A DNA stretch of 60,695 nt from Lentilactobacillus rapi DSM 19907 = JCM 15042 (GTDB lineage Bacteria > Bacillota > Bacilli > Lactobacillales > Lactobacillaceae), in NCBI RefSeq assembly GCF_001436255.1, contig NZ_AZEI01000007.1:1-60695 (forward strand), read 5' to 3'. The notes under the pieces were generated by a model. It saw nothing but the letters and a program-made list of their open reading frames with translations, was not told the DNA's origin and made no database searches. This document shows, in pieces, positions 50,685 to 58,972 of this stretch; within the stretch, counting starts at the first letter, position 1; each line of letters starts with the position of its first letter. The position numbers and the translations under genes are program-made.

Positions 50685-51824
50685 ATGCGATTTAAACGGT
50701 GGTTAATTTTAGTTCCTTTACTCGTGTTATTGATGGGGTGTAGTTCCGCGGGAAAGTCGAGTCAGGATAAGGCTCAAAGCAATAATGGCAAATTTAACGG
50801 GTTAACTTTGGACGTTTCCCGGCGGCACTATCACCTTTCGACCTTAGTTAAATTTATCAATTTGGTGGCCGCGAACCATGGTAATTTCGTTCAACTTCAC
50901 CTGACTGATGATCGAGATTTTGCCATCGAAAATCAAACGGTTGGCCAGACCTTGGATCACGCGACCAAAAAAGATGGCATTTGGCGCAATAACCAGACGA
51001 AGCAAGCTTTCTACAGCAAAGCCCAGATTCGCTATTTAGTTAATATCGCTAAGAAGCGTGGCGTAACGTTGATTCCAGAAGTTGATACTCCAGCTCACGT
51101 CAACGGGTTGGTTGACACGATGAAAGCTAATGGCAAGTCGAAACTCGCCCGGCAACTCAGCTGGTATTCAAAGAGCTATGGTGATGAGTTGCATTTGAAT
51201 CAGGCCAGCATTGATTTTGTTGAAAATGTTGATAACGAAGTTGGGACGGAATTTGATAATCAAAACAACGCCCGGTTCCATTTGGGTGGGGATGAATTTA
51301 CTGATAAGCTCACCAAAAATCCGGCTTACGTTAAATATTTGAACGCAACCAGCACCAACGTTGAAAAACTCGGCTTTATTCCTGAGGCTTGGAATGATGG
51401 GTTCCTGAACAGCGAGCTGGGTGATCTCAATAAGCATATTCAAGTCACCTATTGGAATTGGACGGCAGATCAGTCAGGCAGCCTGGGAGCCCGACGAAAA
51501 AAAGCCTGGGCCTCGATGCCGAAATTGATCAGTCACCATTTCAAAGTTTTTAATTACAACGATTATTATTTGTATTTCAACATTACTAAAGCTAACCTGG
51601 CACCTAAAAATGTCGCCTATATGACTAAGGATATGAAGCAATACTGGAAGCCGACACTCTGGCATTCCGACCACGCCACCAAGCTTAAATCACTCAACGG
51701 GATTGTTGGCAGCAGTGCCTCAATTTGGGGAGATTCGGTCGCCACAATTTCAGATAAAAAAGTTTATCAGGCCGGTTACCAATTTATCAAAGAATTTCTG
51801 GTTCTGGCCCGAAAGCCGGCTTGA
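50685..51824 (+). CDS. Dispersin B-like GH20 hexosaminidase lipoprotein
   Basis: A 379-residue lipoprotein (lipobox LLMGC, Cys19) with a GH20 barrel. The catalytic Asp-Glu pair is D203-E204 in FHLGGDEF; LHLTDDRDFAIE, TLIPEVDTPAHVNG and EAWNDGF are the usual substrate-site segments. This resembles dispersin B, which cleaves beta-1,6-linked poly-N-acetylglucosamine (PNAG). It heads an operon with PNAG synthase and deacetylase genes, so it probably trims or turns over the polymer at the cell surface. The lipid anchor, instead of free secretion, is notable. Confidence 0.88.
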   Translation: MRFKRWLILVPLLVLLMGCSSAGKSSQDKAQSNNGKFNGLTLDVSRRHYHLSTLVKFINLVAANHGNFVQLHLTDDRDFAIENQTVGQTLDHATKKDGIWRNNQTKQAFYSKAQIRYLVNIAKKRGVTLIPEVDTPAHVNGLVDTMKANGKSKLARQLSWYSKSYGDELHLNQASIDFVENVDNEVGTEFDNQNNARFHLGGDEFTDKLTKNPAYVKYLNATSTNVEKLGFIPEAWNDGFLNSELGDLNKHIQVTYWNWTADQSGSLGARRKKAWASMPKLISHHFKVFNYNDYYLYFNITKANLAPKNVAYMTKDMKQYWKPTLWHSDHATKLKSLNGIVGSSASIWGDSVATISDKKVYQAGYQFIKEFLVLARKPA

Positions 51825-51834
51825 ATGAAGGGGA

Positions 51835-51956
51835 TAGGACAGCTGCGTAAAGCAGAAGTCTGCATGTAAGCACCAGTGAGAAAAATTCCAGAACCGGGAA
51901 TTTCCCTCACTGGAGACTTTCCGACTTCCAAGTGCTTTACTCCGCTCACTTATAGT
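51835..51956 (+). repeat. Palindrome family P, copy 10, inside the PNAG operon
   Basis: TAGGACAGCTGCG...GCTCACTTATAG. Core CCAGTGAG / CTCACTGG; lower helix AGAAGTC / GACTTCC. It fills most of the 145-base gap between the GH20 and synthase genes. Confidence 0.8.
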
Positions 51957-51969
51957 TAGGGGGAAGATC

Positions 51970-53184
51970 ATGAACACGCTTAGTTCATTTGTGATTTTAT
52001 ATCCAGTGATTGTTTCGACCGTTTGGATTATTGGTTCAGTATTCTTTTCGATTCAGCAGCGACGAGTGCCACTCATAAATTTGCAAGCCGGTCAACCTGA
52101 TGATTTGGTTTCGGTGTTGATCCCGGCTCATAACGAGGCTGACACTCTGAAAAAAGTTGTCGAATCTGTCGCCAATATCACGTATTCCAAATTAGAACTC
52201 ATTTTAATCAACGATGGCAGTGACGACGACACCCTCGCTGTCATGCATGAGTTGGCAGAGGAATATACGAAGCGATTTCCGGTTAAGATCATTAATATTG
52301 AAAAGAATCAGGGGAAAGCCAACGCCTTAAATAATGGTGCCAAGTTAGCTGAGGGCGAGTTCCTCCTGTGTTTGGATGCAGATTGTTACGTTGACAAGAA
52401 TGTCTTGAAACCAATGCTCGCCCAATTTTACAACGATCCCCATGTTGGCGCCGTTGCTGGCAAGCCGATTGTTCGCAATCGAACCAGTATATTGGGTCGC
52501 CTGGAGTTGCTAGAGTACGTTGGCGTTATCGACATTATCAAACGGGGCCAGGCATTTGTGACCGGCCACATTACGACCGTTTCTGGAGTCGTTGTAGCTT
52601 ATCGAAAAGTGGCATTGGCAGATGCCGGTTGGTGGAATGCCGATGCGATTACCGAAGATATTGATGTGACTTGGCGTTTATATCACCACAAGTGGCAAGT
52701 CGTTTATTGTCCCCAATCGGTAGCTTGGATTCTGGTTCCCGAGCACATCAAAGATCTGGTCCACCAGCGAAGACGCTGGGCACGGGGCGGCTTTGAAGTC
52801 TTATTTCGTAACCGGGGGATGTTTGTGACCGGGCGTTTGAGTGAGCAATGGCTGCTCATGGATATGATTTTAAGCGACTTATGGGCCATCAGCTGCTCGT
52901 TTGTCACGTTATTTTATTTAATCACGGTTTTATTTACCGGTGATCTCATTATGGATGGCGTGATCTTATTTCTATTATTATTCATTAGCCTGGTCCAATT
53001 CTTAATTGGCTATGCAGATTCAAGAAAATCTGATTTTATTAATTGGCATGACTTGCTATTATTACCGCTCTACGTCATCTTTTATTGGTTTATCAACTTG
53101 GTGAGCTGTTTAACTGCCCTGGGTTCCTTCTTCTTGGATCCACGCCACGTTGGAAGTTGGCGCAGCCCAGATAGGGGGCTTTAA
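51970..53184 (+). CDS. pgaC: Poly-beta-1,6-N-acetylglucosamine synthase (PgaC/IcaA family GT2)
   Basis: A 404-residue membrane glycosyltransferase. An N-terminal helix (about 6-26), then a GT2 domain with LINDGSDDD, CLDADC, TEDIDVTWR and the processive motif HQRRRWARGG, then about three C-terminal helices. This domain order is that of PgaC/IcaA, which polymerises UDP-GlcNAc and exports the chain. The start follows GGGGGAAGATC. The next gene begins two bases after the stop. Chitin or hyaluronan synthase is less likely given the neighbours. Confidence 0.92.
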   Translation: MNTLSSFVILYPVIVSTVWIIGSVFFSIQQRRVPLINLQAGQPDDLVSVLIPAHNEADTLKKVVESVANITYSKLELILINDGSDDDTLAVMHELAEEYTKRFPVKIINIEKNQGKANALNNGAKLAEGEFLLCLDADCYVDKNVLKPMLAQFYNDPHVGAVAGKPIVRNRTSILGRLELLEYVGVIDIIKRGQAFVTGHITTVSGVVVAYRKVALADAGWWNADAITEDIDVTWRLYHHKWQVVYCPQSVAWILVPEHIKDLVHQRRRWARGGFEVLFRNRGMFVTGRLSEQWLLMDMILSDLWAISCSFVTLFYLITVLFTGDLIMDGVILFLLLFISLVQFLIGYADSRKSDFINWHDLLLLPLYVIFYWFINLVSCLTALGSFFLDPRHVGSWRSPDRGL

Positions 53185-53185
53185 G

Positions 53186-53491
53186 ATGAAATCAAACAAA
53201 CGAACTTCAGGCTTGATCATTCGCAAACAGTCATCCTTTTTAACAAATATCAGGCGGGCACTGATTTTAATTGGTTTGTGGCTCATTACCGGCTATATCG
53301 TTTATATCAACGTTTGTTTTCTTTTGAACGCTTATTCAGATGCCCTGGTTTCTGATTATCTTGTGCTCAACCTTTCCTTTAGGGCATACGCTTCGTTTGC
53401 ATTACTGGTTTTCATTGTCGCAATTTTAATGATTGGGTTTGGCTGGTGGCGAATTCGACGATTGGAACGGAGGGCGAAAAACCATGACTAA
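53186..53491 (+). CDS. PgaD/IcaD-like small membrane subunit
   Basis: A 101-residue protein with two membrane segments (about 29-54 and 67-90) and basic ends, the size and topology of IcaD/PgaD partners of the PNAG synthase. Sequence similarity is weak, so the assignment rests on place and topology. ATG 53186 follows AGGGGGC. It overlaps the deacetylase gene by eight bases. Confidence 0.75.
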   Translation: MKSNKRTSGLIIRKQSSFLTNIRRALILIGLWLITGYIVYINVCFLLNAYSDALVSDYLVLNLSFRAYASFALLVFIVAILMIGFGWWRIRRLERRAKNHD

Positions 53492-54374
53492 AACACAACG
53501 GAAGTGGGTCTTAACCGGATTTATTGTGTTGTTTTTGAGCTTATTGGCTTACAGCACCCATCGAAACATCGAATATGAGCTGGGTAATCGCCCCAGTTAT
53601 GCCATTTCGACTCACGACCAACGGATTAAAAATGGCGTGATGGTCTTTTGTTATCACCGCATCCTGAATAATACCCGAATGGTTAAGTTTGATGAAGATG
53701 TGTCACCTAATAGCCAGTTTCACGACTTTAACGTGAACTTACCTGAATTCAAGCAGCAGATGAATTATCTCCAAGCCCATCACATTAAAGTGATCTCCAT
53801 GCCTGAGCTGATCAGAAAGATTGATCGGCATGAGCCACTTCGGGGAAAGATGGTGACAATTACCTTCGATGATATTGACCGAACGATGATTGGCAACGCG
53901 CTGCCGGTATTATTGAAGCACCATTATCCATTCACTGATTCAATTATTACTGGAAATACCGGGTGGTATAAGCAAGGCACCAAGTTGGCGACCTGGCCGG
54001 CAATTTTACGTATGAAAAAACGTGCTGGTAACTTGGTTACATTTGGTGTTCATACCAATCGAATGCATTATTTAGTGGACAACGGCACGCCAGTGTTCAA
54101 TCTGCCGCGCAACTATACCCGCTTTAAGCACGATTACGCCACCAGCCAAGATGTGCTGAAAGAAAAGATTGGCTACCGTTCACCGATCTTCACGTATCCA
54201 TACGGCAGCGGCACCCCGCAAATCCAAAAGTTTTTGGATGAACAACGCCGGTTAAAGGTGGTTCTCACCTTAAATGATGGCATTGTGACTGGTCGAAGTA
54301 ATCTGAAACAAACGCCCAGAGTGATTATTAATTCTAGTAGTTGGCCAAGTGTTGAGAAGTGGATAAGAAGTTAA
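53484..54374 (+). CDS. Polysaccharide deacetylase (IcaB/PgaB-like)
   Basis: A 296-residue NodB-fold deacetylase with an N-terminal membrane anchor (about 8-26). Motifs: VTITFDDIDRT (Asp-Asp base and metal), HTNRMHYL (His metal pair), and FTYPYGSG (Arg/Tyr-Pro motif). It would remove acetyl groups from PNAG outside the membrane, giving a cationic polymer. Unlike Gram-negative PgaB it has no C-terminal glycoside hydrolase domain; that activity may be supplied by the GH20 gene of the operon. ATG 53484 follows GGAGGG. Confidence 0.9.
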   Translation: MTKTQRKWVLTGFIVLFLSLLAYSTHRNIEYELGNRPSYAISTHDQRIKNGVMVFCYHRILNNTRMVKFDEDVSPNSQFHDFNVNLPEFKQQMNYLQAHHIKVISMPELIRKIDRHEPLRGKMVTITFDDIDRTMIGNALPVLLKHHYPFTDSIITGNTGWYKQGTKLATWPAILRMKKRAGNLVTFGVHTNRMHYLVDNGTPVFNLPRNYTRFKHDYATSQDVLKEKIGYRSPIFTYPYGSGTPQIQKFLDEQRRLKVVLTLNDGIVTGRSNLKQTPRVIINSSSWPSVEKWIRS

Positions 54375-54378
54375 CTAC

Positions 54379-54416
54379 TCCGGTTGTTAACTGCTTGGTT
54401 TCGCGCTCTGATTAAA
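54379..54416 (+). repeat. Palindrome family P, right-half fragment
   Basis: CTCCGGTTGTTAACTGCTTG and the following end sequence match the right half of copy 11. The left half is absent, so this is a truncated copy. Confidence 0.6.
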
Positions 54417-54537
54417 CGTGCTCAGCCAAGCAACAACCTGCACATAAGCAACCTTTTCAAAAATTCCAAGCCCCGGAATTTCCGAAAAGGTCGACTTATG
54501 TTTCGGTTGTTAACCGCTTGGCTTCGCACTCTGATTG
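54417..54537 (+). repeat. Palindrome family P, copy 11
   Basis: Lower helix AACAACC / GGTTGTT, outer ACATAAG / CTTATGT, core ACCTTTTC / GAAAAGGT, inner AATTCC / GGAATT. The ends differ from the 18-kb copies (GTGCTCAGCC...CGCACTCTGATT), defining a sub-family. Confidence 0.8.
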
Positions 54538-54539
54538 AA

Positions 54540-54657
54540 ATGTGCTCAGCCAAGCAATAATCTGCATGTAAGCACCTCGAGAAAAAATTCCAAGCCCGGG
54601 AATTTCTTCCCAAGGCGACTTACACTCCGATTATTAACCGCTTGGCTTCGCACTCTT
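54540..54657 (+). repeat. Palindrome family P, copy 12
   Basis: Same sub-family as copy 11. Lower helix AATAATC / GATTATT, core CCTCGAGAAAAAATTCC / GGGAATTTCTTCCCAAGG with partial pairing. Confidence 0.75.
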
Positions 54658-54851
54658 AAAATAGTCACATTTTTCCGGTCCCTTCAGCCAACTTAGCGAA
54701 AATTTGTTAATAAATGCGCTTTCTTTGGTGCTATACTTTGTGCGCTTGTAAAAGTATACACAATCACCATGAACGATCAAAACCGTTTCTGACCATAATC
54801 GACAGATTGTTTATCCTGATTGAATATCGCAGTCATCAGGGAGGAATCGCT

Positions 54852-55940
54852 TTGGAAAGTTCAACAAATGGGCCAATGGTGCATTACGCACTTAAGCCGG
54901 ACATTGCAAAGTTTGGTGGATATGTTTTAACAATTTTTGTTGTTGGTTGGGTACTGGTATTTTCTTATCTGAATCGATACCCTGCGTTATTGGGGATGGC
55001 GTTTTTATCATTTACATTTGGCCTTCAGCACGCTTTCGATGTCGATCACATTTCTGCAATTGACAACATGACCCGAAAGCTGGTTAATGACGGTAAAAAT
55101 ACCCATGGAGTCGGTTTTTACTTTTCGCTTGGTCATTCGCTAGTGGTCATCATCATGGCCCTTATCACGATTTTCTTTGTCGAGTGGTCAAAGACAAAGC
55201 TGCCTGCCCTGCAAAACGTTGGCGGCATCTTCGGCACGTTATTTGCCGGGTTTATGTTAATTCTGCTGGGGACCATTAACCTCGTGATTTTAGTCGGAAT
55301 TTGGAAGTCGTTCAAAGCCATCAATAATGGCAACGTTGAGCGAGCAAATCAATCGACTGATACTAAGATTTTTAGATTTTTCAAAAAGAGTATTAATTTG
55401 ATCAATCACAACTGGCAGGTTATCTGCGTTGGTTTCCTGTTTGGGTTGGGATTTGACACAGCCACGCAAATTGCCGTTTTGGCAACTTCAGCGGTCGCAA
55501 CCAGCAAAGGAATTCCGTGGTTTGCTGTCTTCTCATTCCCATTGTTGTTTACGGCGGGGATGTGCTTAATGGATTCCAGCGATGGCTTATTCATGAGCAC
55601 TGCTTACAGTTGGGTGTTCTCTTCACCCTATCGAAAGGTGTATTATAATTTAGCGCTCACCGGCCTGTCAGTCACTGCAGCGTTCTTCGTCGGCATCGTT
55701 GATGTTTTACAGGCCTTTGGATCGGATATTCACTCTCATTTCTTTATTATCAAATGGGCACAGGCATTGAACTTCAATATCCTTGGCATTATGCTCGTTG
55801 GCCTGTTTATCATCACTTGGAGTGTGGCCCTCATTTGCTGGCGAGTCTTTAACCTCAATGAAAAAGATGAAGAATTAAAGGAAAAGGATGAAGCTTTGCA
55901 AAAAGCGGACTTTTTACAAAATGATCAGCATCGTCAATAG
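54852..55940 (+). CDS. Nickel/cobalt transporter (NiCoT, NixA/HoxN family)
   Basis: A 362-residue membrane protein with about eight segments. The signature GLQHAFDVDHISAIDN (His-x4-Asp-His) in helix 2 and FSLGHSLVV and LGFDTATQIA are diagnostic of secondary Ni/Co uptake carriers. TTG 54852 is chosen because GGGAGG lies seven bases before it; the longer reading frame has no ribosome site and a non-membrane start. Nearness to cobalamin genes suggests cobalt, although nickel for a urease or hydrogenase elsewhere is possible. Confidence 0.9.
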   Translation: MESSTNGPMVHYALKPDIAKFGGYVLTIFVVGWVLVFSYLNRYPALLGMAFLSFTFGLQHAFDVDHISAIDNMTRKLVNDGKNTHGVGFYFSLGHSLVVIIMALITIFFVEWSKTKLPALQNVGGIFGTLFAGFMLILLGTINLVILVGIWKSFKAINNGNVERANQSTDTKIFRFFKKSINLINHNWQVICVGFLFGLGFDTATQIAVLATSAVATSKGIPWFAVFSFPLLFTAGMCLMDSSDGLFMSTAYSWVFSSPYRKVYYNLALTGLSVTAAFFVGIVDVLQAFGSDIHSHFFIIKWAQALNFNILGIMLVGLFIITWSVALICWRVFNLNEKDEELKEKDEALQKADFLQNDQHRQ

Positions 55941-56015
55941 AATAAATTTTGCATGAATCGCGTATTTCTGTTAGACTACTTCCAATTGTTTTGTTGTAAA
56001 GGAAAGGATAGATTA

Positions 56016-56495
56016 ATGCAAATTTCTAAGACACTCACCATTCTTGGAGTAACGGCCGGCTTGGCGGCAATTGTTCCTGCTGCTCAGTCTGCTCACGCAA
56101 AGACGACGGCTAATCCAGTTCCGCATGCGCTTCAGGGAACTTGGTACGGCAAATATTCAGATGGCACAACTGGCAAGAGCGCGGTAAAATATCGACTGAC
56201 AAAGTACACGTTCAAGCAGGGAGCTGCCAAGGCCACAAGCCAAAATTATCAAGCAATTACTTTCTACGATAACGTTGATAAATACGCGAATACCAAGGAT
56301 AGCAATTATTTATTTAAAGTCGCTAACAAAGTCAACAAGCACGGCTACTGGAAATTAACGCTCATCAACGTCAACAGCCCACTTTATTTCAAGAAGGTTC
56401 AGCACAACGGTAAGACGGCGTTGAAAATGTGCTCTTATCTGAACTCGGATAGCAAAAAAGCACAAATTAACTATTATTATCAAAAATCAGAATAA
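56016..56495 (+). CDS. Small secreted protein of unknown function
   Basis: A 159-residue exported protein. Signal peptide (TLTILGVTAGLAAIVPAAQS) with cleavage after AHA. The mature part begins HALQGTWYGKYSDG, a lipocalin-like or beta-barrel opening often seen in small lactobacillus secreted proteins, and is Tyr/Lys-rich. ATG 56016 follows AAAGGAAAGG. No enzymatic motif. Confidence 0.75.
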   Translation: MQISKTLTILGVTAGLAAIVPAAQSAHAKTTANPVPHALQGTWYGKYSDGTTGKSAVKYRLTKYTFKQGAAKATSQNYQAITFYDNVDKYANTKDSNYLFKVANKVNKHGYWKLTLINVNSPLYFKKVQHNGKTALKMCSYLNSDSKKAQINYYYQKSE

Positions 56496-56551
56496 ATGGT
56501 ATATTTTGATCAAGAGATAGGGAAAGGCGTTTTGATCCCAGAATTTAAGTG

Positions 56552-56690
56552 AAAAAAGTAATGCATTCGGGTCTTGGAATGCATTATTTTTTTGCTTAAA
56601 TGGCCGGAATCAGCCGTTTGGCGCAAGTTTTATCAACATAAGAAGGGAAAGCTTAAGTTGCATTTATAAACACTTTGCCAACTAATGGAT
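56552..56690. repeat. Terminator-repeat family R, full copy
   Basis: AATGCATTC / GAATGCATT hairpin with A- and T-runs (about 56552-56594), then the tail CTTAAATGGCCGGAATCAGCC and the following GCGCAAGTTTTATCAA shared with the 14.44-kb copy. It terminates the secreted-protein gene on the plus strand. Confidence 0.75.
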
Positions 56691-56744
56691 CAGCCTCTTT
56701 TTAATTCCTGCTACCTCACTTTTGTTCAATGCGTACAACAATCT

Positions 56745-56763
56745 TGACCGATCTAGTTGGTCA
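56745..56763. promoter_or_regulatory. Putative operator of the cobalamin salvage operon
   Basis: TGACCGATCTAGTTGGTCA is an interrupted palindrome (TGACC...GGTCA with central CTAG), ending two bases before the -35 box. Confidence 0.5.
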
Positions 56764-56765
56764 TG

Positions 56766-56793
56766 TTGAACGGTTCACAATTAATGTTATGAT
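56766..56793 (+). promoter_or_regulatory. Promoter of cblT-cblS-cobS-cobC
   Basis: -35 TTGAAC (56766-56771), 16-base spacer, -10 TATGAT (56788-56793). No cobalamin riboswitch sequence was recognised between it and the gene. Confidence 0.65.
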
Positions 56794-56838
56794 TTTCTTG
56801 GACTAGAAATTATTTCGTGATGATAGGAAGCGGATTTT

Positions 56839-57351
56839 ATGAATCGTTCAAATAGTTTAAAGCGGATGGTCTTGGCGGCCATGTTGCTGGCATTATGTGT
56901 CATTGGTGCCAACATTAAGATCATGGGGTCGGTGGCATTTGACTCTGCACCGGCATTTTTGGGTGCTATTTTATTGGGACCCATATTTGGCGGATTCCTT
57001 GGCATATTTGGCCACTTGGTGTCTGCTGCATTGGCGGGGTTCCCACTCACCTTGCCGATTCATTTGATCATTGGCGTTTCAATGGGGATCTGTATGGTTG
57101 TCTTTGGCTGGTTGCGGCAACGGCTTGGCAAAGAAGCCATCAAAGGGGTGGTGATTGCTGACATCGTTGGTTATGCCATCAATGTCCCAATTGAATTAGT
57201 GTTGATGTATCCCTTGTTAAAACAGGCGGTCTATGTGTACTTTGTGCCGTTGACAATTGCGACAATCCTCAATTTGATTGTGTGTGAAGTGATTTATGCT
57301 GCCTTGCCAAAACGGGTGAAGGAAGCACCATTTTTGCAGCTTCATAGCTAA
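56839..57351 (+). CDS. cblT: ECF-type S component, probable alpha-ribazole transporter CblT
   Basis: A 170-residue protein with about five to six membrane segments. RMVLAAMLLALCVIGANIKI and FLGAILLGPIFGGFLGIFGH show the ECF S-component style. It lies directly before an AIR-synthase-like kinase and cobS, the order known for the alpha-ribazole uptake and kinase pair CblT-CblS in Firmicutes. It would import alpha-ribazole for cobalamin lower-ligand assembly. The start follows AGGAAGCGG. The assignment rests on context and fold. Confidence 0.82.
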   Translation: MNRSNSLKRMVLAAMLLALCVIGANIKIMGSVAFDSAPAFLGAILLGPIFGGFLGIFGHLVSAALAGFPLTLPIHLIIGVSMGICMVVFGWLRQRLGKEAIKGVVIADIVGYAINVPIELVLMYPLLKQAVYVYFVPLTIATILNLIVCEVIYAALPKRVKEAPFLQLHS

Positions 57352-57428
57352 TTTGACTTTAGTGTTATTAATAGGTGCACCCCGCAACAAGCGGTCAGCA
57401 CCGACTTTTGTGAAAAGAGGGACACCAA

Positions 57429-58187
57429 ATGGATGGCGATGGCGGACAATTTCGAGATCTTTCCCTGGTTAAACTTGATGCGCACAACACATTAGTGATT
57501 GCCTGTGATTGTAGCGCTGGTATTGGGGAGAAAAGATTTGATGAAGTGTTAATTGATCCGGCAATTACGGCGGCTTATTCAGTGCGGGTACCGTTGATGG
57601 AATTGATGTGCTTTGGCGCAGACCCGGTTACGGTTGTCGATACGATTGGCAATGAATTGCAGCCAACTGGTGAACGGATTATTTGGGGCATTCAACAAGA
57701 ACTCAAAAGGGCAGGTCTAGCTGGTATTCCACTGAATGGCAGTACTGAGGACAATATGCAGACGCAGACAACTTCAATTGGGGTCACGGTTGTTGCCAAG
57801 GCTCATGAGACCAATGTCGCCACGCTTCACCTCTCTGGGGAGGCCCTCGTTTACCAGCTCGGAACCCCATACGTTGGTGAGGAAGTTAAAAAGCATTTGC
57901 CGACAATTTTTTCATATGATTTGGTTCGAAAGATCAGGGCAAATGACGCTGTCGTGGATATGCTGCCGGTGGGCTCTCGCGGAGTTCGCTATGAACTGGT
58001 TCAGATGGCCGAAACCCATCACGCCAAAATTAAAGCGATTGCAGATCTGAGCGATCCTGATAAGAATCAGTCTGCTGGACCGGCAACGGTCGTACTTATC
58101 GCGATTAAGTCAGCCCAGCAGCAACAGTTCGAACAAGATTTCCCCAAATTAACATTAATTGCAAAATTAAGAGTTTCTGATTCATAA
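57429..58187 (+). CDS. cblS: Probable alpha-ribazole kinase CblS (PurM/AIR synthase-like)
   Basis: A 252-residue protein with a PurM-like ATP-binding fold: RDLSLVKLDAHNTLVIACDCSAGIG near the N-terminus, LMELMCFGADPVTVVDTIGNEL, and GSTEDNMQTQTTSIGVTVV. CblS phosphorylates imported alpha-ribazole to alpha-ribazole 5'-phosphate, by-passing CobT. It lies between cblT and cobS. Thiamine-monophosphate kinase and selenophosphate synthase share the fold, but no signature of either is present. Confidence 0.82.
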   Translation: MDGDGGQFRDLSLVKLDAHNTLVIACDCSAGIGEKRFDEVLIDPAITAAYSVRVPLMELMCFGADPVTVVDTIGNELQPTGERIIWGIQQELKRAGLAGIPLNGSTEDNMQTQTTSIGVTVVAKAHETNVATLHLSGEALVYQLGTPYVGEEVKKHLPTIFSYDLVRKIRANDAVVDMLPVGSRGVRYELVQMAETHHAKIKAIADLSDPDKNQSAGPATVVLIAIKSAQQQQFEQDFPKLTLIAKLRVSDS

Positions 58188-58213
58188 ATTTAAGTAACTA
58201 AGGATGATTGTTG

Positions 58214-58972
58214 ATGATAAAGTCGTTGATTTTACTGACCCAATTTTTTACCCGAATTCCGGTTCCATATGAAATAAAGGACGCTACCAGCAGGTTTAAG
58301 AAGAGTATTCAATACTTTACGCTGTTTGGCTTTTTGATTGGCTGTATTGAAGCCCTGTTTTTCTGGTTGATGACGCTTATTTTCCCAATTTGGTTTGCTT
58401 GGATCCTGTACTGGATTTCTGACGGCCTGATTACTGGGGGATTTCATTTGGATTCCCTGGCTGATACAGCGGACGGCCTGTACTCTTCTCGTACCGTTGA
58501 CCGGATTAAAGAGATTATGAAGGACAGTCGCATTGGTACCATGGGCAGTCTGGCACTGACTTATTTCTACGCAATTGTGATGGGTGCCGGCGTGGTGGCC
58601 TCACCATATCTGAAGTTGTGGCAAATGGTTGGGTTGGCCGCAGTGACGACGATGGTGGCCAAGACTGGCATGGTTCTGTTATTTTATAAGATGGTTTATG
58701 CTGGTAAAACCAAGGGCCTCGGTGCCTTGTGGACAGGCGTTTCTCCATGGCGAATTGCCGTTGCCCAATTATTTGCAATTATTGTGATTGGGTTGATTTT
58801 GGGGATCAGTGGCTTAATCGCCTACGTTGCGGTGATTGTCTGTGCCTGGATTTATCGTCATTACATTAATCACAAGCTTGGTGGTTTTACGGGCGACACA
58901 ATTGGTGCGTATGGTGAACTGGGCCAAATCGTTTTCTTACTGGTATTGGCAGCGTTAGTAAAGGTGATCTAG
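58214..58972 (+). CDS. cobS: Adenosylcobinamide-GDP ribazoletransferase (cobalamin synthase)
   Basis: A 252-residue membrane enzyme joining adenosylcobinamide-GDP to alpha-ribazole (phosphate). LTQFFTRIPVP at the N-terminus, GGFHLDSLADTADGL with the metal-binding Asp residues, and DSRIGTMG are family hallmarks; about five to six hydrophobic segments follow. ATG 58214 is preferred over two preceding in-frame TTG codons, behind AAGGATG. The next gene starts directly after its stop codon. CobU/CobY, which makes the GDP substrate, is not in the window. Confidence 0.94.
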   Translation: MIKSLILLTQFFTRIPVPYEIKDATSRFKKSIQYFTLFGFLIGCIEALFFWLMTLIFPIWFAWILYWISDGLITGGFHLDSLADTADGLYSSRTVDRIKEIMKDSRIGTMGSLALTYFYAIVMGAGVVASPYLKLWQMVGLAAVTTMVAKTGMVLLFYKMVYAGKTKGLGALWTGVSPWRIAVAQLFAIIVIGLILGISGLIAYVAVIVCAWIYRHYINHKLGGFTGDTIGAYGELGQIVFLLVLAALVKVI

